A stretch of DNA of 64,000 bases from Microscilla marina ATCC 23134 (GCF_000169175.1 NZ_AAWS01000022.1:62001-126000); one strand, 5' to 3'; positions 16,132-26,693 are shown, counted from the stretch's first letter. Translations and numbers: made by a program. The notes: generated by a model not told the origin, from the letters alone.

Positions 16132-16258
16132 AAGTTACGCAGACCTACTTATTTTGATGGTTATATGGTTTTATTGCTCAATGGTTGGGCTACGCATTGT
16201 GCAACAATATAGCTATTCAACAATAGAAACCTGTGACCTTCAGAAACCTGCGTAACTT
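16132..16258 (+). mobile_element. MITE-like element, copy 1 (127 bp)
   Basis: Bounded by perfect 11-bp terminal inverted repeats, AAGTTACGCAG and CTGCGTAACTT, extendable to ~16 bp with one mismatch. The whole 127 bp recurs in inverse orientation at 60383-60509, same length, with only a handful of differences. It contains no ORF, so it is a non-autonomous element. It sits just upstream of the PP2C receptor gene and could influence its leader. Confidence 0.8.
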
Positions 16259-16351
16259 GAGTAATTAAATATGATGGCTGCATTGACTAAAAAGGATATA
16301 AATAATTCAACCATTTTGGATTGCTATCTAACAACGAATTGTAGTATTTGT

Positions 16352-18496
16352 ATGAACTATTGTGTGAAAAATTGTCTTGCCTTTTTTTTATTGTTAATGA
16401 CTTCGCTGGTTGGCTATGGGCAGGCTACGCGTCATGTAATGGCTATTCAAGACAAGGGTAAGATGTCATTGATAGGAGAAAAAACCTACTTTTTGAAAGA
16501 TGAAGGGGGCAAGCTGAGCCTTCGTGATATTTTAAAGCCCCAGCACCAGAAAAAGTTCCAACAAATTAAACAAGATGTTTTTACCCATCCTGCGACTAAT
16601 GCAGTTTTTTGGTTTAAGTTTACATTAGAAAACCAAACAAAAAAAGACCTCTGGCTGGAAATAGGCAGCCCTTTTGATACCTGGTACGCCGATTTCTATG
16701 CGCCTACTGCTGCCAGGGTGTACCCTGCACCCAAACTGCTGGGAGCTTTACGCCCCCAGGAAAACAATGAATACCCATCTAATTATTATTGTGTGTTGTT
16801 GGTAGAAAAAAACGACTCTACAGCCAAAACTTATTACTTGAAAGTGTCGGGCAAAATGCCTCATACCCGCATATTGAGGGTAGGAACGGTTCAGGCACTG
16901 GCACGCCATAGCAATGTTTATTTGTATGCATTAGCTATTTTTACAGGGCTTCTGTTAGGCATGATTATTTATAATGGTTTTTTGTTTTATGCGATCAAAG
17001 AGCGGGTGTACCTTATTTACACCTTGATGTTGGTCATGTTCTTGGTGACTACGCCATTTGAGAATGGCTACCCTTTGTTTTATAGTGACTGGCTTTGGCA
17101 CAACTTCATTGTTTGGGACAATATCGGCTTTGTTACAGGTACTTTGTTTGCAACTTATTACCTCAAGCTTGCCACTACTGCACGTAGGTTTTACTATTGG
17201 TTATGGTTTCTAACCTTTCTGGGTTTTGGAGTTTTAGGGGTGCTCAACCTTTTCAATTTGGTTTCATTACCAGTACTGCTTGAGCTTAGCCAAGTCATCA
17301 TACTCATTTTTGTGTTTAGCTTGTTGTTTTGTGGGATTTACCTGTGGGTCAAGGGCAACCAAAATGCGCGGTTATATACTCTTGCCTGGGTGTTTTTTAT
17401 TATATCTATTTGCCTGTTTATTTTCACGATCAATGGTTTTTTGCCTGTAAATTGGTTTACCCAAAATATTATTTATGTAGGTGTATCGTCTGAAGTGTTG
17501 ATTTTTGGTCTTGCGCTGGGGCACCAATACAATATGCTCAAGCAAGAAAAAGAAGCCATGCAAGAGCGAAATATGCAACTAATAGCGAAGCAAAATGAAG
17601 TATTGGAACAAAAAGTAAAAGAAAAAACGCAGGGGTTACAAAACGCCAACGAAGAATTGGTTACCAGCAATGAGGAGTTGTTGCAAAGCCAGGAAGAAAT
17701 AGCAGCCCAACGCGACCAATTGGAAATGAACCACAAGCTGATTACCCAAAGCATTACTGCAGCCAAAAATATACAGCAAGCCACCTTGCCTTCCGAACAA
17801 TACATCCAAACCTTTATTCAACATCACTTTATACTTTATAAACCACGTGACATTGTGTCTGGAGACTTTTATTGGCTGGAGTCAGTGGATAATAAGCTAT
17901 TTTTAATTGCAGTAGATTGTACTGGGCATGGGGTGCCTGGGGCTTTTATGAGTATGGTGGCCAATACATTGTTAGACAACATTATCAAGGTAAACAAGGT
18001 GTTTGATCCTGCCGAAATTTTGACTAATCTACACGAAGAAATAAGACAAGGCTTGAATCAAGAGCAAACCGGCAACAATAGTGGAATGGATGTAGCCTTG
18101 GTAAGGTTACATAACTATACCCAAAATCAGGTAAATGTAGAGTTTGCAGGAGCAAAACGATCGTTGATTTATATACCAGCAGGCACCCCTGACTTACTCG
18201 AGCTCAAAGGTACCCGGAGGTCTATTGGAGGAGTACAAATAAATACAGATGCTTTTGAAACCCATCAGGTAATCCTGCCCCAAGGAAGTTATCTTTATTT
18301 TGGGTCAGATGGTTTGGCAGACCAAAATAATAAAAAGCGTAAGAAGTTTGGCGAAAAACGATTGAAGCAATTTATCAGGGATCATCATTTGTTGGCATTG
18401 GACCAACAAAAACAACTGCTAGAGCAAGCGCTACTCAAACATATGGAGGGCACTAAACAACGAGATGATATTTTATGGATTGGGATGCAAGTGTAA
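16352..18496 (+). CDS. 7TM-DISM receptor with SpoIIE-type PP2C phosphatase
   Basis: Start set at the ATG at 16352, which gives a clean signal peptide (MNYCVKNCLAFFLLLMTSLVGYGQ); an in-frame ATG at 16271 lies beside the MITE. Order: extracellular 7TMR-DISM-extracellular-2 domain (~25-190, with FWFKF.LEN), seven TM helices (~190-400), a coiled coil (~405-475, QEEIAAQRDQLE), then a SpoIIE/PP2C phosphatase (~480-714) with SGDFYW, DCTGHGVPGAFMS and FGSDGLAD carrying the metal-binding aspartates. It senses an external signal and dephosphorylates a Ser/Thr phosphoprotein, normally an anti-anti-sigma-like or SiaC-like partner. A SiaC-like protein is encoded at 54190. No adjacent partner gene. Confidence 0.88.
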   Translation: MNYCVKNCLAFFLLLMTSLVGYGQATRHVMAIQDKGKMSLIGEKTYFLKDEGGKLSLRDILKPQHQKKFQQIKQDVFTHPATNAVFWFKFTLENQTKKDLWLEIGSPFDTWYADFYAPTAARVYPAPKLLGALRPQENNEYPSNYYCVLLVEKNDSTAKTYYLKVSGKMPHTRILRVGTVQALARHSNVYLYALAIFTGLLLGMIIYNGFLFYAIKERVYLIYTLMLVMFLVTTPFENGYPLFYSDWLWHNFIVWDNIGFVTGTLFATYYLKLATTARRFYYWLWFLTFLGFGVLGVLNLFNLVSLPVLLELSQVIILIFVFSLLFCGIYLWVKGNQNARLYTLAWVFFIISICLFIFTINGFLPVNWFTQNIIYVGVSSEVLIFGLALGHQYNMLKQEKEAMQERNMQLIAKQNEVLEQKVKEKTQGLQNANEELVTSNEELLQSQEEIAAQRDQLEMNHKLITQSITAAKNIQQATLPSEQYIQTFIQHHFILYKPRDIVSGDFYWLESVDNKLFLIAVDCTGHGVPGAFMSMVANTLLDNIIKVNKVFDPAEILTNLHEEIRQGLNQEQTGNNSGMDVALVRLHNYTQNQVNVEFAGAKRSLIYIPAGTPDLLELKGTRRSIGGVQINTDAFETHQVILPQGSYLYFGSDGLADQNNKKRKKFGEKRLKQFIRDHHLLALDQQKQLLEQALLKHMEGTKQRDDILWIGMQV

Positions 18497-18521
18497 GCTA
18501 TTTCATGTAAACTATTTCATT

Positions 18522-19685
18522 TTAGGCATTTTGTAAAACTTTGCTTGCCAGCAACTCTTCCAACCCTTGTCCATTGACAAAAGAACGTTCCCAGCTCTTG
18601 AGGGTAGCCCAATCAAAGGTAATAAGTCCTTGTTGTTGCAACTCTTGCAGGGTTTTCTTCTCTTTCAATGATAACTTACCGTCTATGATCATCCCAAATA
18701 GAAAAAGTTTGGCGATGCCTTCGCGTGCTTCCGGGTTGATACTATTTACTCTGTCAATCAACTGTGCCCGCCCAAGTGCCTTCTGATCTTTGGTCTCTAT
18801 ATCAAATTTAAGAATAAGTTTTTCTACCAGAAAATAGTGGTTGTGATGAAACTTTCGTTTGATGACTGCAATAAACTGAAGCGCATCGAATAAAAAATCT
18901 TTGAACTCTTCGTCGTCTTTCAATAATTCATAAAGTTGATCGGTAAGTTGAATGACCATATTGGGTGCCATAATACGTACTTTGGCCTCTTTGAGCACAG
19001 TATTGGTTGCCCAGGCGTTCCAGAAAGCATACACGGGTATACCTGCCAGATTGATCCAGAGCCGGAGCATCACCCGCCCTAGTAAATGTTTAAGCAATAG
19101 TTTGATCAACAAGTTGGTAATGGTACCTTTTAGGCGGTTAATCACTACCACCAACATCAGGTAGTATTTATTGAGCCCTGCCATAGGGTTGATCCCATAA
19201 TTAGCCATTTCGGTACTTTCGCGTTCCATTCCTATAGAGTAAAGCCCTTCGAGGTGTTTTTCGTAGTCAGGATCATCAATATTAGGAAAACCGCAAACCT
19301 TTGCCATTTTATGCACTGCTTGTAAACTCACAATGGTAAGAAAGTAGACTTCTATTACTACCAGTACAATGCTATATATGGTAGACACCACAGGCACTTT
19401 GGCAGGCCCCCACCAAGGGAGATTCATACTAATGCTGGGAAATAGTGCTGGAAAAAAATGGATAGGCAAGTACAGCACCAGCACCCCCAACACCCCCAAG
19501 GCTGCTGACCATGCAAGTGCCCAGCGCCTGATTTGATGGATTGCCTTTACCTCTTTGTCATTGAGTATATGGTAGTCGTCTTCAGCCTGAACAGACTGTT
19601 TTTTTACCATTTTAATGAAGTAGTTAAACGCCACACGGTCTATCAACGACCGTTGCTTAGCGTTTTCTGAAGTTGGCTGTGACAT
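18522..19685 (-). CDS. Membrane protein of unknown function
   Basis: 387 residues, no signal peptide. Three hydrophobic regions: ~52-77 (ALAWSAALGVLGVLVLYLPI), ~98-125 (STIYSIVLVVIEVYFLTIV) and ~207-225. The C-terminal ~140 residues are soluble, with many charged helices and a TerB-like segment (EGIAKLFLFGMIIDGKLSLKEKKTL, split here by reading ~325-350) resembling an EF-hand-like acidic helix pair. It resembles the conserved membrane family labelled LBF_2804, as far as I can recall; this is tentative. Convergent with the phosphatase gene, 25 bp apart. No function can be assigned. Confidence 0.7.
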   Translation of the reverse strand: MSQPTSENAKQRSLIDRVAFNYFIKMVKKQSVQAEDDYHILNDKEVKAIHQIRRWALAWSAALGVLGVLVLYLPIHFFPALFPSISMNLPWWGPAKVPVVSTIYSIVLVVIEVYFLTIVSLQAVHKMAKVCGFPNIDDPDYEKHLEGLYSIGMERESTEMANYGINPMAGLNKYYLMLVVVINRLKGTITNLLIKLLLKHLLGRVMLRLWINLAGIPVYAFWNAWATNTVLKEAKVRIMAPNMVIQLTDQLYELLKDDEEFKDFLFDALQFIAVIKRKFHHNHYFLVEKLILKFDIETKDQKALGRAQLIDRVNSINPEAREGIAKLFLFGMIIDGKLSLKEKKTLQELQQQGLITFDWATLKSWERSFVNGQGLEELLASKVLQNA

Positions 19686-19888
19686 AATTGCTCATACACT
19701 CTGTCTGTTTAGGCAAAAGCCAAATGGCGACTGAGGAAGTTTGTGTTAAAGTATTTGATAGATCTGTGAGTACTTTTCCCAACAATTTACAGAAAAGATG
19801 TGGATGATAACATACTTGTGGAGGGTTTATTTATGGGCAATGACAAGTTTTTCGGTAAACGATATGATTTTGTCTGTAAATGTGAGGG

Positions 19889-20455
19889 TTACGACAATAT
19901 TTTTTCTTCTACTGTTCGGGTCAACGTAAAGAAATCAGCTTCTTTCATTGATTTTCGGGGAAAGATAAAGTTAGGCTCTTGTGGTTGTCCTATAATCATC
20001 AGATAATTTTCGTTGGCAGCAAAACTTTGGCATTTTTCCCAAGGCATTTGGTGAGGTGTTTCATCTTGAAAAAGCGTAAAATAATCGGGAGTGAGTAATA
20101 GACGGAATGAGTGGGCTGTTTTGAGGTCATCGAGCCATTTTTCTACGTCAGCCCGTTTGTTGTCTAGCTTTTGTTGCATGGCCTGTAGGTCATTTGCCAT
20201 TTTTACCTGATAACCTACGCTCAAGACGATGCCAACCCCAATAAAAAACGCCCACACTCCATTGATAAACGCCATAATAAAACCGAAAATGAATAAGGCA
20301 GTAAGTATGCGTCCCAGATAAAACCTATCGGAGTGGCGCCTGTCTATTAAAATAATTTCATCTTGCCATTGCTCATTATATATTTCCCAAAAGTGATCAA
20401 CGTCAAAGTTAAGCGGTATTTCTATATAATGGTCTTTGTTTTTGTGGGTACTCAT
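19889..20455 (-). CDS. YcxB-like small membrane protein
   Basis: The ATG at 20455 (MSTHKNKDHYIEI) is chosen; an in-frame start 36 bp upstream adds residues that look non-coding. 188 residues: an N-terminal ~45-residue cytosolic part, two close TM helices (~49-85, FIFGFIMAFINGVWAFFIGVGIVLSVGY), and a beta-rich cytosolic tail whose pattern (LLLTPDYFTLFQDETPHQMPWEKCQSFAANENYLMI, residues ~118-155 in sequence) matches the YcxB-like C-terminal domain with its W and small-molecule-like beta strands. Function in this family is not known. Stands alone. Confidence 0.7.
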   Translation of the reverse strand: MSTHKNKDHYIEIPLNFDVDHFWEIYNEQWQDEIILIDRRHSDRFYLGRILTALFIFGFIMAFINGVWAFFIGVGIVLSVGYQVKMANDLQAMQQKLDNKRADVEKWLDDLKTAHSFRLLLTPDYFTLFQDETPHQMPWEKCQSFAANENYLMIIGQPQEPNFIFPRKSMKEADFFTLTRTVEEKILS

Positions 20456-20746
20456 AGCAAACAATTTGAAAAAAGTAAGACAATACCTCAATATACAAAA
20501 ATGTATTGTAATCCTTCAAAAATAAACCCTACTATTGACTCTAAAGGCGCCAGATTGATTGCTTAGGTTGTCCAAAAAGAGAAGAGGCTGGATTGATGAG
20601 TTGATTTGAGAATAGGTTTAAGATTTTTTTAACTAATTTAGCTGCATTTTGTTATCAAACAATAAACATTCAAGTTTCATTTTAGCGTATGTTTAGCTTC
20701 GCAGCACACTAATTTTTAAACATACATTTATGCCGATTCATTGTAC

Positions 20747-23281
20747 ATGAAAAAAACATTACTAATACTTCTGACTATCAGTTGGCTGGCACCCTTGGTG
20801 GCACAACCAACAATTAACTTAAAATATTATCTTCCCCAAAACATTCAATATGATACAAAAATACCTACTCCCAAATCAGTATTGGGTTATGAAGTAGGCG
20901 AATGGCACGTGTCGCACGATCAGTTGGTCTATTATATGAGGGCAATCGCACAAGCATCAGACCGGGTAGTGTTGGAAGAGTACGCCCGTAGTCATGAAAA
21001 TCGCCCTTTACTGATTTTAAAGATTACATCGCCTGAAAACCACCAAAACCTTGAGCAAATTAGGCAAAAGCATCTAGAGCTTTGCGACCCAGCCAAAGCA
21101 GGAGGGGTAAACACCGATGATATGCCAGTGGTGGTCTGGTCGGGGCACAGTATTCATGGCAACGAGCCCAGTGGAAGTAATGCCGCCATTCTTGAGGCTT
21201 ATTATTGGGCGGCTGCCCAAGGCGACGCTGTCAACAAAGTGCTTGATAATACCGTCATTTTGCTTGACCCCTGTTTTAACCCCGATGGTTTGCATCGTTT
21301 TGCTACTTGGGCAAACATGCACAAAAGTAAAAACCTGGTAACCGACCCTGCCAGCCGAGAGTTTAACGAAGTGTTTCCAAGGGGGCGTACCAATCATTAT
21401 TGGTTTGACCTAAACCGTGACTGGTTGCCTGTGCAACACCCTGAAAGTCAAGGGCGTATCAAGAAGTTTCAGGAATGGCGCCCCAATATCCTGACAGATC
21501 ATCACGAGATGGGCACGAATGCTTCTTACTTTTTTCAGCCTGGTATTCCGGCACGCACCAACCCCTTGACTCCTCAGATGAACCAGGATTTGACGGCTGA
21601 AATTGCCAAATTTCATGGCAAAGCACTCGATAAAATCGGGTCTCTTTATTTTACCAAGGAGGGATTCGATGATTATTATTATGGCAAAGGGTCTACTTAC
21701 CCTGATATACAAGGCAGCATAGGAATTTTGTTTGAGCAAGCCAGTTCACGTGGACATGCGCAGCAAAGTATTCATGGAGTCTTGCGATTTCCATTTACCA
21801 TTCGCAATCAGTTTACCACAGCGATGTCTACTGTAGAAGCGGCCAATGCTTTGCGTAAAAAACTGTTGGATTATCAGAAAAACTTCCATAAAAATGCGCC
21901 CAAAGGTAAAACTTATGTGTTTGGCTCAAACGATAAAGGCAGAACTTACCAGTTGGTAAAAATGATGCAACAGCACAAAATAGAGGTTCATCAGGCAGCG
22001 TCAGACGTGACTATCCAAGGACAGAAAATAAAGAAAGAAAACGCTTATGTAGTGCCTGCCGGACAAGCCCAGAGTCGTTTGATTTCGGGCATGTTTCAGG
22101 TGCAGACGGAGTACAAAGACAGCTTGTTTTATGATGTATCTGCCTGGACTATACCTTATGCCTTTGGGGTACCTTTTCAGGAAGGCGGTAGTAAAGGCGC
22201 TAAGCTTGAAGAAGTTAAGTTTCCAACAGGTAAAATGAAGTGGGCAATAGGTGGGCAACACAATGAAGTAGCTTATGTGTTTCGTTGGAGTAATTACTAT
22301 GCACCTCGTGCCCTTTATCGTTTGCAAAAGAAGGGAATAAAGACTAAGGTAGTAACCGAAAACTTTACCTTTAATGTAGAGGGCAACAGCGAAACTTTTA
22401 GCTATGGCTCTATACTGGTACCTGTAGGTGTTCAGAAGATGAGCAAAAATGCACTTTTTAAAGAAATGGAAGCCATTACGCAGCAAGACGGCGTTGATGT
22501 GTATGTGTTGCACAAAGGACTTGCCGACAAAGGACGTGACCTGGGGAGCAGTTCTATACGCGCATTGCATCGGCCCAAAGTAATGGTGCTTGCCGGGCAA
22601 GGAGTCACCAGTTATGATGTGGGCGAGGTTTGGCATTTGTTAGACACCCGTTATGACATGCCCGTAACCATTGTAGACAAGTATCGTTTTAGTCGCGTAA
22701 ACCTAGCCAAGTATAATGTGATTGTAATGGTAAACGGACGTTATAACGACATAGATGATGATACCCAAAAAATAAAAAATTGGGTACGAAAAGGAGGAAC
22801 ACTTATTACTATCAAAGGGGCTAATCGATGGGCAAAAAATGTAGGACTTGCTTCTTTGAAGTATGTGAAAAAACAGCCTGTTAAACCTATAGTACACCCT
22901 TATGTAACCCGCCGCAACCGACGTGGTGCCCAACGCATAGGAGGGGCAATATTTGAGGCCAACATTGACATTACCCATCCGATTGGCTACGGTTATGAAC
23001 GAGATAAAATACCTGTTTTTCGTAACCATGAGTTATTTGTTAATAAAAGTATCAGTCCTTATGCTACCCCAGTATATTATACCAAAACCCCTTTGTTGAG
23101 TGGTTATATTTCTAAGCCTAACCTTAAATACTTACAAAATACCGCAAGTGTTATTATAAGTAAACGAGGCCGAGGGGTGGTTGTATCTATGCTTGATAAC
23201 CCTAATTTTAGAGCGTTTTGGTATGGTACCAATAAGCTGTTTGCAAATGCCATGTTTTTTGGGCATATCATTGGTTGGTAA
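20747..23281 (+). CDS. Secreted M14 zinc carboxypeptidase
   Basis: Start at ATG 20747 (the TTG at 20741 is two codons earlier). Signal peptide 1-20 ending in LVAQ. The M14 catalytic domain covers ~40-360: H137-x-x-E140 in SGHSIHGNEPSG, NPDG and LNRDW substrate-binding motifs, H252 in LTDHHEMG as third zinc ligand, and Glu330 in LFEQASSRG as the catalytic base. The remaining ~480 residues include a glutamine-amidotransferase-like Rossmann region (VMVLAGQGVTSYDVGEVWHL and VIVMVNGRYND), a combination common in Bacteroidota M14 proteins. It trims C-terminal residues of peptides outside the cytoplasm, probably as part of nutrient scavenging. Own strong terminator at 23305. Confidence 0.9.
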   Translation: MKKTLLILLTISWLAPLVAQPTINLKYYLPQNIQYDTKIPTPKSVLGYEVGEWHVSHDQLVYYMRAIAQASDRVVLEEYARSHENRPLLILKITSPENHQNLEQIRQKHLELCDPAKAGGVNTDDMPVVVWSGHSIHGNEPSGSNAAILEAYYWAAAQGDAVNKVLDNTVILLDPCFNPDGLHRFATWANMHKSKNLVTDPASREFNEVFPRGRTNHYWFDLNRDWLPVQHPESQGRIKKFQEWRPNILTDHHEMGTNASYFFQPGIPARTNPLTPQMNQDLTAEIAKFHGKALDKIGSLYFTKEGFDDYYYGKGSTYPDIQGSIGILFEQASSRGHAQQSIHGVLRFPFTIRNQFTTAMSTVEAANALRKKLLDYQKNFHKNAPKGKTYVFGSNDKGRTYQLVKMMQQHKIEVHQAASDVTIQGQKIKKENAYVVPAGQAQSRLISGMFQVQTEYKDSLFYDVSAWTIPYAFGVPFQEGGSKGAKLEEVKFPTGKMKWAIGGQHNEVAYVFRWSNYYAPRALYRLQKKGIKTKVVTENFTFNVEGNSETFSYGSILVPVGVQKMSKNALFKEMEAITQQDGVDVYVLHKGLADKGRDLGSSSIRALHRPKVMVLAGQGVTSYDVGEVWHLLDTRYDMPVTIVDKYRFSRVNLAKYNVIVMVNGRYNDIDDDTQKIKNWVRKGGTLITIKGANRWAKNVGLASLKYVKKQPVKPIVHPYVTRRNRRGAQRIGGAIFEANIDITHPIGYGYERDKIPVFRNHELFVNKSISPYATPVYYTKTPLLSGYISKPNLKYLQNTASVIISKRGRGVVVSMLDNPNFRAFWYGTNKLFANAMFFGHIIGW

Positions 23282-23304
23282 GTAAGGTTTTGTAAGTATC
23301 ACAA

Positions 23305-23347
23305 CAAAGCCCTCTCAAAAAATAAGTCATTTTTTGAGAGGGCTTTG
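23305..23347 (+). terminator. Strong terminator after the M14 gene
   Basis: A 19-bp perfect stem, CAAAGCCCTCTC continuing through A6, around a 5-base loop. Confidence 0.85.
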
Positions 23348-23563
23348 CTCTTTATAGAATAAGCAAACCCATCTGTATCAGTAACATAAGATATAGAGAA
23401 GGCGACGAAGTTGTGCCAGGTAAGTAATTAATCTAAAATGCTGTTTTTGTTCTTTTTTGGCAATTTTATTACGTGACCAAAAACGAATTTTTATTTTCCC
23501 GTACCTAAAAACAGTGAAAAATTATTTAACCAGTTGATCATTTCAACTTAACTATTTCGTAAA

Positions 23564-26500
23564 ATGCTTAAACTTAAAAAACCAACAATCGTGTGGCTTG
23601 CTATGCTCATGTTTTTGTTTACCACACAGCACTATTCCTTTGCACAACTACCCCAATACTCAGGCAAGAAAACCCTCCAAGGTCTCCATCAAAAAGTAGA
23701 AGTTTTATTTGATAATCACGGTATACCGCACATTTATGCCCAAAGCTTAGAAGATGCTTACTATGCTTTGGGCTATGTGCATGCCCAAGAACGTATCTCT
23801 CAGTTTGAGCTTTTTCGTCGCTTGGGAACGGGTACTCTTGGAGAAGTTTTAGGAGCGTTTGGAGCCTCATTTGATGTGCCAACTCGCACTGTAGGCATAG
23901 TAGAAAATGCCAAAAAATCAGCAAAAGCTTTAAGGGATGGACCTAATACACCCTTTAAAAAGTCAATGAATTCTTACTTGGCAGGCGTAAATGCTTATTT
24001 GGCTGGTTTAACCCCAGAAACACGTCCTAAAGACTTATTGCCTACTCCTGCGGCTTATACTTTAGAGGATATTTATTCTTGGATCAACTACTTTTTGTAT
24101 GGGTTTGCAGCTCTTGAGGTTTCATCAGATGCCATTACTGATCAACTGGTAAGCAGATTGGATAACCCTGCGTATCTTAAAGACTTAAATATTCAGAATG
24201 GTACTCCTGTGAACAGGTCGTTTCCTCCACGCCCAGGGAGTAAGTTTTTTAAGGGTAAGTACAAGAAACGCAAACGCATAGGTAAGAAATTACTAAAAAC
24301 CCTCGCCAACTTTCAAGACAAATTTAAAATTGTAGCAAAAAATAGCAATGGCTGGGCGTTGTCTGGAAGACTCACTACTACTGGCAAGCCTATGCACTCA
24401 AGTGATGGTCATACGCCATTGAGCAAGCCTGATACCTTTTATGAGGCGCAATTAGTATATCCAGGACAGGATTTATACGGTAACTGGATCCCTTTTTCCC
24501 CGTTTGCTTTGATTGGACACAATCGTGACATTGCTTGGGGAACTACGGCAATGTTACACGATGATACTGACCTATACCGCGAAAGGCTAAATCCAGCCAA
24601 CCCAAATCAAGTATGGGTAAATGATCACTGGCAAGATATGAAAACCAGAGCAGAGACCATCAGAATTATTCAGTCGGATGGTACATTGAAGGATTCTATT
24701 TTTGAGGTGAAAATTACTCGCCACGGTCCTATTATCAACAATGTAGATGGTAATATCAAAGGTGAAGACCCTATTTCATTATTTTTTACAGGTTTCAAAT
24801 TCAATGAATCTTACTTGAGCACCTTCTTTAATATAGCTAATTCTAAAAACTTAGCAACATTCAGACGTTCAGTGCGTGGGCTTACTGGTATAGGTGCCAA
24901 TATTCAATATGCTGATAAAAAAGGAAATATTGCCTGGTTTACAGCAGCAAGGTTTTTAAGGCGACCTGAACATGTCAACTCTAAAGTGATTTTGGATGGA
25001 GCCAGTGGTAAAGATGAACCTTTAGGATATTATCCTTTCAAAAGCAACCCACGTTCTATTAATCCTCCATCAGGTTTTGTATACTCAAACAATAACCAAA
25101 TAGGGAGAGTGGAAGGCTTGCTGTATCCAGGGTATTATGTGGCAGGTACAAGGTCAAAACGGATTAAAAAAATTCTAAGGTCAGGAAAACGATTCTCACA
25201 AGAAGATTTAAGAAAATTGTTTGAAGATGATAAATCTCCTACTTTTAAGAAAATATCAAGAGTAGTTCTAAGAACGTTGGCTAGCCACCCTGTGTTAAAT
25301 AAAACCGCCAATCATGCAAAGGCAGCCCAAATACTGCAAAGTTGGAAAGGAGATCATCCGCTTGACACCAAAGGACCCATTGTATTTTATCAGTTGTTTT
25401 ACCAGCTTCTAAAGTATACTATGGAAGATGAAGTAGGGTCAGATTTGTTTCAATCTTTCTTTACTGGAGTTACACCTTTATATGATGTACTTGATCGCTC
25501 TTTTGAAGGTCTACTGCTTAATAGGTCGTCTATTTGGTTTGATGATGTATCTACTACTCATGTGAAAGAAACCCGCAGAGATATTTTTGCCAAGGCTTAT
25601 GATGCAGCTGTAAACGCTTTGGTTGAGTTTGGCTCAATGGAACAAGTATGGGGAGAAGTGCACCAACAGTTTTACGCTAACTTGCCTGCGGCTTTTACTG
25701 GTCAGACAGAAGGAAACTTAGGACCTTATCCTTTTAAAGGAGGAATCAACACATTGAATAAAACAGAGTTAGATTTGTTAGCAGTGGCTACCTCTGGCAA
25801 CTATAGTGTGGCTAAAACAAGTGGTCCGGTAAACCGAACTTTAGTAGATTTTTCTGATATTGGAAAAAACTCAAAAGGCGTTTTACCTACCGGACAATCT
25901 GGTGTTCCAAACAGCCCTTTCTATCAAGATCAGGTAGAGCTCTATAACAATGGCTTGTTACGTGCTATGCTGATGGACAGAGAAGATATCGAGAAGGTAA
26001 GTACTGTATTGTTATTAGAAAAACCACCTTATCCTGCGCCCAATGTGGGCGATATTTCAGGACCTGTATCTGCCTGTGCTGGCGATTTATTTGTGAATTA
26101 TTCCGTAGAGACAGTGTACAATGCCGATGAATACATCTGGACATTGCCTGTAGGAGTTACTCAAAACGGTACAGGAGCTACCGGAACCATTGCTACTACC
26201 GATGGGACTATAAATGTAGATTTTGGAGCAGACTTTAATGGTGGTAATATTACAGTTGCTGGCAAGAGTAACGTGGCAGGTACAGGCTCTACAAGTGCGC
26301 TTGCAGTGGCTAAGTGTGCCAATAGCAGAACTACCAATAATCTGCCCGAAAAACTTACGAGTGGTAGTTTAACCGTATACCCTAACCCGGTAACTGGTAC
26401 GAAGCCTGTTCAGATAAAAATAGAAGGACGTGATATAAAGGGTTCTCATATTAATATCACCATTATAGATGAGCGAGGTTCACAACTACAAACAGTGTCT

Positions 26501-26617
26501 GCTAAACTTACCAATGGAGTAGCCACTGTACCTACTACCTCATTAGTGAGCGGCAAGTATATCTTTAAAATTCAGGTAGGAGCCGAGGTTGTAAGGTACA
26601 AGGTGATTAAGCACTAA
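23564..26617 (+). CDS. Penicillin-acylase-family Ntn hydrolase with T9SS sorting domain
   Basis: 1017 residues, signal peptide 1-27. S45-family acylase precursor: alpha part with DNHGIPHIYA and LGYVHAQERISQ, linker, then the beta-chain N-terminal nucleophile Ser261 in N-SNGWALSG. The residue before it is Asn where most relatives have Gly, as in both paralogues next door. Beta-chain marks SDGHTPL, IGHNRDIAWG and RHGPIIN are present. After ~825 there is an added PKD-like beta domain (GDISGPVSACAGD...) and from ~935 a type A T9SS sorting domain (LTVYPNPVTG, ending YKVIKH). It should self-cleave, be exported, and be displayed on or released from the cell surface. Substrate class: amides such as beta-lactam side chains or acyl-homoserine lactones; not decidable here. 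Confidence 0.9.
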   Translation: MLKLKKPTIVWLAMLMFLFTTQHYSFAQLPQYSGKKTLQGLHQKVEVLFDNHGIPHIYAQSLEDAYYALGYVHAQERISQFELFRRLGTGTLGEVLGAFGASFDVPTRTVGIVENAKKSAKALRDGPNTPFKKSMNSYLAGVNAYLAGLTPETRPKDLLPTPAAYTLEDIYSWINYFLYGFAALEVSSDAITDQLVSRLDNPAYLKDLNIQNGTPVNRSFPPRPGSKFFKGKYKKRKRIGKKLLKTLANFQDKFKIVAKNSNGWALSGRLTTTGKPMHSSDGHTPLSKPDTFYEAQLVYPGQDLYGNWIPFSPFALIGHNRDIAWGTTAMLHDDTDLYRERLNPANPNQVWVNDHWQDMKTRAETIRIIQSDGTLKDSIFEVKITRHGPIINNVDGNIKGEDPISLFFTGFKFNESYLSTFFNIANSKNLATFRRSVRGLTGIGANIQYADKKGNIAWFTAARFLRRPEHVNSKVILDGASGKDEPLGYYPFKSNPRSINPPSGFVYSNNNQIGRVEGLLYPGYYVAGTRSKRIKKILRSGKRFSQEDLRKLFEDDKSPTFKKISRVVLRTLASHPVLNKTANHAKAAQILQSWKGDHPLDTKGPIVFYQLFYQLLKYTMEDEVGSDLFQSFFTGVTPLYDVLDRSFEGLLLNRSSIWFDDVSTTHVKETRRDIFAKAYDAAVNALVEFGSMEQVWGEVHQQFYANLPAAFTGQTEGNLGPYPFKGGINTLNKTELDLLAVATSGNYSVAKTSGPVNRTLVDFSDIGKNSKGVLPTGQSGVPNSPFYQDQVELYNNGLLRAMLMDREDIEKVSTVLLLEKPPYPAPNVGDISGPVSACAGDLFVNYSVETVYNADEYIWTLPVGVTQNGTGATGTIATTDGTINVDFGADFNGGNITVAGKSNVAGTGSTSALAVAKCANSRTTNNLPEKLTSGSLTVYPNPVTGTKPVQIKIEGRDIKGSHINITIIDERGSQLQTVSAKLTNGVATVPTTSLVSGKYIFKIQVGAEVVRYKVIKH

Positions 26618-26693
26618 TTCTAGTGTGATTACAAAAGTATGTTTAAAGAAGCTATATAACATCAAGTAGGAATATTAGAGTGAATGTTAAATA

